Positions 59,604 through 64,000 of a stretch of 64,000 bases of DNA are shown here, one piece after another (the stretch's first letter is position 1; every line of letters starts with the position of its first letter). The position numbers and the translations under genes are program-made. Under the pieces are notes generated by a model. It was given only the letters and a program-made list of their open reading frames with translations. It had not been told where the DNA came from and made no database searches. The stretch lies in assembly GCA_030141605.1 (NCBI GenBank), contig JAQGDQ010002410.1, positions 1-64,000 of the forward strand. The letters run 5' to 3'. This stretch comes from Tubiluchus corallicola (lineage: Eukaryota > Priapulida > Priapulimorpha > Priapulimorphida > Tubiluchidae).

Positions 59604-60292
59604 AAAACATTGCTATCATACTTGCAGCTGGAGAAGGAAAACGATTTGGTAATGAACTGCCTAAACAATATATAAAAGTTAAAAACAAAACGATACTAGA
59701 ATACACCCTTGTTCCATTTCAATATCATCCAAAAATAGATGAAATAATCATTGTATGTCATATCAACTTTCGCGATAAGATAAAACAACTAATAAAAAAC
59801 GACTTTCCAAAAGTAAAAAATATCATAAACGGAGGTGAAAAACGACATCTCTCTACCCAAGCAGCTATACTACACTATCAACACCTTAACCCAAAAGATA
59901 ACATTGTTATACACGATGCAGCACGACCTCTTGTAAACAAACAACATATTACTGAACTAATTAAGGAATTACAACAACACGATGCAGCAACACTCACTAT
60001 ACCTATCACAGATACTATTGTACAAACCAACTCCCAGCAAAAAACAATAGATAAATTCGTGGACAGAACCTTATACCAAAGAGTACAAACACCCCAAGCT
60101 TTCAAATATGAAACAATAAAAGAAGCCTACAAACAGCTAAAAGCAACAGACAACTTCACTGATGATTGTAGCATCGTACACCATTATCTACCTCAAAAAT
60201 CCATAGCCACAGTACAAGGTAGTTTCGAAAACATAAAAATAACTCATCAACAAGATTTACTCACATTTGAAAAGATTATCAGCAAAAGATAA
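59600..60292 (+). CDS. ispD: 2-C-methyl-D-erythritol 4-phosphate cytidylyltransferase
   Basis: 230 residues. Nucleotide-binding IILAAGEGKRFGNELPKQY, GGEKRHLSTQAAI, IHDAARPLV, TIPITDT, RVQTPQAFKYETIKEAY and TDDCSIV. A step of the non-mevalonate isoprenoid pathway. ATG overlaps the previous stop (ATGA), so they are translationally coupled. Confidence 0.96.
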   Translation: MKNIAIILAAGEGKRFGNELPKQYIKVKNKTILEYTLVPFQYHPKIDEIIIVCHINFRDKIKQLIKNDFPKVKNIINGGEKRHLSTQAAILHYQHLNPKDNIVIHDAARPLVNKQHITELIKELQQHDAATLTIPITDTIVQTNSQQKTIDKFVDRTLYQRVQTPQAFKYETIKEAYKQLKATDNFTDDCSIVHHYLPQKSIATVQGSFENIKITHQQDLLTFEKIISKR

Positions 60293-60307
60293 CAATCTTT
60301 TAAATTA

Positions 60308-60350
60308 GGTAATGTATTATCAATAGGCAGAAGATAATACATAATGTTAG
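60308..60350 (+). mobile_element. Dispersed repeat, copy C
   Basis: GGTAATGTATTATCAATAGG, then CAGAAGATAATACATAATGTTAG; the best match to copy A. It lies between convergent ispD and the aconitase gene. Confidence 0.7.
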
Positions 60351-60406
60351 AGTCAGCCAACTCCCAACACACCGCCTTAAATTACATACAAAACAAGTAA
60401 ACGCTT

Positions 60407-62671
60407 CTAAGCATCTTGCTTTTTGATAAGATTAAGTGCAGAGCCTTCTTTGAACCATTCTATTTGGTTTTTATTATAAGTGTGCTTAACCTCAAGCTCA
60501 TCAGTGCTACCATCTTTGTGTGTTAAAACAACTTTCAAAGACTTGTTTGGAGCAAAAGTAGCAAGTCCTACAATGTCTATACTATCATCCTCTTGCACTT
60601 TATTATAGTCTTCTTTATTGGTAAAAGTAAGAGCCAACATACCTTGCTTTTTAAGGTTGGTCTCGTGTATGCGAGCAAAAGACTTCACCAGCACTACTTT
60701 AGTCCCTAAATGTCGTGGCTCCATTGCAGCGTGCTCACGAGACGACCCTTCTCCATAGTTTTCATCACCCACCACCACTGAGCCTATTCCTTGAGCTTTA
60801 TAGGCTCTTGCTACCTCAGGCACTTCGTCATATTCGCCTGTCAGCTGATTTTTCACAGTGTTAGTTTTCTCGTTAAAGAAATTGATAGCCCCTATCAAGC
60901 AGTTATTAGATATATTATCCAAATGTCCTCTAAATCTCAACCAAGGGCCTGCCATAGATATATGATCAGTAGTACATTTTCCCTTAGCTTTTATAAGTAG
61001 TTTAAATCCCTTATAATCTGCACCATCCCACGCTGTAAAAGGCTCTAACAATTGCAACCTTTCAGATGTGGGACTAACCACTACTTGCACATCGCTACCA
61101 TCCTTAGCAGGTGCCACATAGCCAATATCATCTACTGTAAAACCTTTAACAGGCATCTCATCACCTTTAGGCTCTTGTAGTTTTACTTGTTCTCCTTTTT
61201 TATTGGTAAGTGTATCTGTTAAGGGGTTGAACTTCAATGAACCCGCTATAGCAAAAGCCGTAGTCATTTCAGGTGAGGCAACAAAGCCGTGTGTATTAGG
61301 GTTACCATCGTTACGCTTTGCAAAATTACGGTTGAAAGAAGTCATTATTGAATTAGGCTTTTGTTCCTCCGCACCTTGTCTTGCCCACTGCCCTATACAG
61401 GGGCCACAGGCATTAGCAAGCACTTTTCCTCCTATCTTCTCAAAAATATCTATATAGCCATCCCGTTCTATAGTAGCCTTTACCATTTCCGAACCGGGAG
61501 TTACAGTGTATTCCGCCTTTACTTGAAGGTCTTTGTCTAAAGCTTGCTGGGCTAAAGATGCTGCTCTACTTATATCCTCATAACTAGAGTTGGTGCAAGA
61601 ACCAATTAGCCCTATCTCTAACTTAGGAGGATAGTTGTTTTTCTCTACCATCTCTGCAAACTGAGATATAGGCGTTGCTAAGTCAGGGGTAAAAGGTCCA
61701 TTAATATATGGCTCTAATTTATCAAGGTCTATTTCTATTACTTGGTCGTAGTATTTTTCAGGATTCATATACACTTCATCGTCCGCCTTCAAGTAGTCTT
61801 TTACTTTGTTAGCGAGGTCAGAAACATCAGCACGCTCAGTAGCTTGCAAATACTTCTCCATTTTCTCATCATAAGCAAAAATAGAGGTAGTTGCTCCTAT
61901 CTCTGCTCCCATATTACAAATGGTTGCTTTGCCCGTACAAGACAAATTATTTGCTCCTTCGCCAAAATATTCTACAATAAAACCCGTACCTCCTTTGACA
62001 GTAAGTATTCCAGCAAGTTTTAGAATTACATCCTTAGCAGATGTCCATCCTCTAAGTTTGCCAGTGAGTTTCACCCCTAACACCTTAGGAAATTTCAACT
62101 CCCACGGCATACCTGTCATCACATCCACAGCGTCGGCCCCTCCTACCCCTATAGCTACCATACCAAGCCCTCCCGCATTAGGTGTATGTGAATCCGTTCC
62201 AACCATCATACCCCCAGGAAATGCATAATTTTCTAGTACCACCTGATGTATAATCCCAGCTCCCGGTTTCCAAAACCCAATACCGTATTTATTCGACACA
62301 GAAGATAAAAAGTCATATACTTCTTTATTGGTGCTAACAGCTTGTTTAAGGTCCTTGTTTGCTCCTACTTTAGCTTGTATAAGGTGGTCGCAATGCACCG
62401 TAGAAGGAACGGATGTAGTAGATTTTCCTGCTTGCATAAATTGCAACAAAGCCATCTGAGCAGTAGCATCTTGCATTGCTACCCTATCAGGATAGAAATC
62501 CACATAATCTTCCCCTCTCTTATAGACTTCTTGTATATTGCTATTACAGAGATGAGAGTACAAAACCTTTTCAGTAAATGTCAAAGGTCGTCCTACCAAT
62601 TCCTTTGCACTATCTACCCTACTTTTTATTTCGGCATATACCTTTTTTATCATTTCTATATTATAAGTCAT
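60407..62671 (-). CDS. Aconitate hydratase
   Basis: 754 residues. [44 protein letters not shown], the Fe-S Cys in [12 protein letters not shown] and [11 protein letters not shown] (CxxC), and the swivel domain [24 protein letters not shown]. The length and motifs fit the mitochondrial-type aconitase of the TCA cycle (citrate to isocitrate). Its C-terminus faces ispD. No other TCA gene is adjacent. Confidence 0.96.
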   Translation of the reverse strand: MTYNIEMIKKVYAEIKSRVDSAKELVGRPLTFTEKVLYSHLCNSNIQEVYKRGEDYVDFYPDRVAMQDATAQMALLQFMQAGKSTTSVPSTVHCDHLIQAKVGANKDLKQAVSTNKEVYDFLSSVSNKYGIGFWKPGAGIIHQVVLENYAFPGGMMVGTDSHTPNAGGLGMVAIGVGGADAVDVMTGMPWELKFPKVLGVKLTGKLRGWTSAKDVILKLAGILTVKGGTGFIVEYFGEGANNLSCTGKATICNMGAEIGATTSIFAYDEKMEKYLQATERADVSDLANKVKDYLKADDEVYMNPEKYYDQVIEIDLDKLEPYINGPFTPDLATPISQFAEMVEKNNYPPKLEIGLIGSCTNSSYEDISRAASLAQQALDKDLQVKAEYTVTPGSEMVKATIERDGYIDIFEKIGGKVLANACGPCIGQWARQGAEEQKPNSIMTSFNRNFAKRNDGNPNTHGFVASPEMTTAFAIAGSLKFNPLTDTLTNKKGEQVKLQEPKGDEMPVKGFTVDDIGYVAPAKDGSDVQVVVSPTSERLQLLEPFTAWDGADYKGFKLLIKAKGKCTTDHISMAGPWLRFRGHLDNISNNCLIGAINFFNEKTNTVKNQLTGEYDEVPEVARAYKAQGIGSVVVGDENYGEGSSREHAAMEPRHLGTKVVLVKSFARIHETNLKKQGMLALTFTNKEDYNKVQEDDSIDIVGLATFAPNKSLKVVLTHKDGSTDELEVKHTYNKNQIEWFKEGSALNLIKKQDA

Positions 62672-62790
62672 AGCTATAAATAAATTGTATTATCTTATTA
62701 GTTTTTGCAAAAGTATCATTTTTTTGTGTTTTTTCATAATCCTTTAACAAGTTATAGCCTATAAATCTTTTTTATTCCACAATAGAATAT

Positions 62791-62798
62791 TACCTTTG
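62791..62798 (+). promoter_or_regulatory. Putative promoter of the PorG-like gene
   Basis: TACCTTTG, 19 bp before the ATG at 62818; no convincing -33 element. Confidence 0.5.
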
Positions 62799-62817
62799 CA
62801 ATATATATTATATTTTA

Positions 62818-63552
62818 ATGAATAGTAAAATAAGACATTTTATTTTTATTGGTTTACTTTTTGCTGGCTCTTCTATTTACTCTCAATCCGAAAGAAAGGA
62901 AACTCCCAAATATAAGTCAGCAAACCCTACCACTTATAACTTAGCTAAAAAAGAACATTATAAACAAGAATTAGGTGCTTTTTTAGGGAGTATTTTTTAT
63001 ATTGGTGATATAAATAAATCTCGTTTATTTTATTCTCCCAGTCTTGCTTTGGGGATGGTCTATAAATTTAACTTTGATTATCATTGGACCTTCAAATTTG
63101 GTTTAACCACAGGCAATATTACTGCTATGGATACTGACTTTGATAATGATTTCAATCAAAATAGAAGTGCTGTAATAAACGAACGGGTGCTTGATATTGC
63201 CCCTATGATTGAGTTTAATTTTCTAAAATATGGAGATAAAAGCCGTGGAGGAGACAACCAAACCTTCTATCTGACAACTGGTATAGCCATATCAAGCTAT
63301 CTAACAAATAAAAGCACCTGGGCTATCCCAATGGGAGCTGGATATAAAATTTCTATAAACGAAAGAGTTAGCATAGCCGTAGAGTGGACTTTTAGAAAAA
63401 CATTTAACGATTATTTAGATGGCATCCACGATCCTTATGGTTTTGATTCTAAAAGTAGTTGGATTAACAACGATTGGTACTCATTCTTTGGAGCTGTTAT
63501 CACATTTGGGTTTTATCGCTACGACAATGCTTGTGAGCATTATGTTTTTTAG
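62818..63552 (+). CDS. DUF6089/PorG-like outer-membrane beta-barrel
   Basis: 244 residues. Signal peptide (about 1-23, FIGLLFAGSSIYSQ). QELGAFLGSIFYIGDINKS, LALGMVYKFNFDYHWTFKFGLTTGNI and GYKISINERVSIAVEWTFRKTFNDYLDGI match the DUF6089 family, whose best-studied member PorG belongs to the type IX secretion system. The expected neighbours uppS and bamA are not here; uvrB follows. A T9SS role is therefore only suggested. Confidence 0.75.
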   Translation: MNSKIRHFIFIGLLFAGSSIYSQSERKETPKYKSANPTTYNLAKKEHYKQELGAFLGSIFYIGDINKSRLFYSPSLALGMVYKFNFDYHWTFKFGLTTGNITAMDTDFDNDFNQNRSAVINERVLDIAPMIEFNFLKYGDKSRGGDNQTFYLTTGIAISSYLTNKSTWAIPMGAGYKISINERVSIAVEWTFRKTFNDYLDGIHDPYGFDSKSSWINNDWYSFFGAVITFGFYRYDNACEHYVF

Positions 63553-63852
63553 AACTTGAAATGAAAAAAATTGAAAAGTTTTATTATTTATAATTTTCTT
63601 TCCACTTTTTGCCATTACATAAAAAAGAGAAGATTGTTCAGATGTTGCAAACCTTAAAGAGGAGAGGCAAAACAAAAACCTTTTATTAACTTATTATTCC
63701 ATTTCCTGCTTTTAGACAAGACTAAGCAAACACCTACTACAAGGCAATAATAACCAAAGTAAAAGCTAAATGAAATGTATTGTTACCATTCCTTTTTACA
63801 AAGAAAAATCGTAATTTTGTATGTAAATAGTTAATATGCTATCTATCATCAA
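63553..63852 (+). other. Intergenic gap before uvrB with one promoter-like site
   Basis: 300 bp without a gene. TAATTTTG at 63812-63819 could be the uvrB -7 element; no -33 element at normal spacing. Nothing else recognised. Confidence 0.4.
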
Positions 63853-64000
63853 ATGAAGTTTCAAATTACATCAGACTTTCAACCCACAGGCGACCAACCA
63901 CAAGCCATAGAAAAGTTAGTTCAAAACACACTTAACAACCAAAGAACTCAAACTCTACTTGGTGTCACAGGGTCAGGAAAAACATTTACCATAGCCAATC
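63853..64000 (+). CDS. uvrB: Excinuclease ABC subunit B, N-terminus (cut by window end)
   Basis: The first 49 codons from ATG 63853: [20 protein letters not shown], then Walker [15 protein letters not shown], the UvrB start. Nucleotide excision repair helicase-like subunit; the rest lies outside the window. Confidence 0.95.
   Translation, partial: MKFQITSDFQPTGDQPQAIEKLVQNTLNNQRTQTLLGVTGSGKTFTIAN

Overview
The window is AT-rich chromosomal DNA of a Bacteroidota bacterium, most likely class Bacteroidia. Evidence for this is a SusC/SusD pair, DUF4295 next to rpmG/rpmB, DUF3078 and DUF6089 (PorG-like) outer-membrane proteins, OMP_b-brl TonB receptors, a DNPR-type MurE, and promoters ending in TAnnTTTG. 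No rRNA, tRNA or CRISPR array was seen.

Region 1 (1-6250) is the most unusual part. A TonB-receptor-like barrel has its 3' end duplicated as a near-perfect inverted repeat of about 355 bp, with three tandem 59-bp-period repeats beside it. Next comes a compact peptide natural-product (RiPP) operon: an easily missed 42-residue precursor with a double-glycine leader and a Cys-rich core, an internal hairpin, an RRE-containing radical SAM/SPASM maturase, a C39-peptidase ABC exporter and an unusually short HlyD-like adaptor. A 69-bp element with 14-bp inverted termini follows. Region 2 (6251-10700) is a type IIG restriction-modification gene with a frameshift near its specificity domain, with two small unknown genes upstream. 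Region 3 (10838-14045, minus) is housekeeping: DUF1801, ftsY, DUF4295, rpmG, rpmB, lpxD.

Region 4 (14640-20492) is a small polysaccharide-utilisation locus: SusC, SusD and a GH144-like lipoprotein, suggesting beta-1,2-glucan use. Region 5 (21872-31052) is the front half of the division/cell-wall cluster, mraZ-rsmH-ftsL-ftsI-murE-mraY-murD-ftsW. A four-box MraZ operator with an exact 10-bp period lies upstream. The cluster stops at ftsW; murG, murC, ftsQ, ftsA and ftsZ do not follow.

Region 6 (31080-37244) holds ruvX-hemL, typA, xerD and tgt. Region 7 (37424-40799) holds a decaying adaptor gene of a second peptide-export locus, a CsgG/LpoB-like plus beta-barrel fusion with 13 consecutive Asp, and an LPP20-like secreted protein. 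Region 8 (40888-64000) is mixed metabolism and envelope: cyclophilin, EEP phosphatase, SulP transporter, metH, a CoA-transferase, Smr, queA (queuosine, with tgt), DUF3078, hsp20, rnhB, a VOC/AraC pair, leuB-ompH-glycosyltransferase-ispD, aconitase, a PorG-like barrel and the start of uvrB.

A family of short intergenic repeats (consensus near AATGTATTATCAATAGGCAG) occurs at least five times and looks like a MITE or similar small mobile element. By eye, the PUL, the restriction gene and typA have G-rich + strands whereas most of the window is C-rich on +, which hints that some were inserted or inverted.
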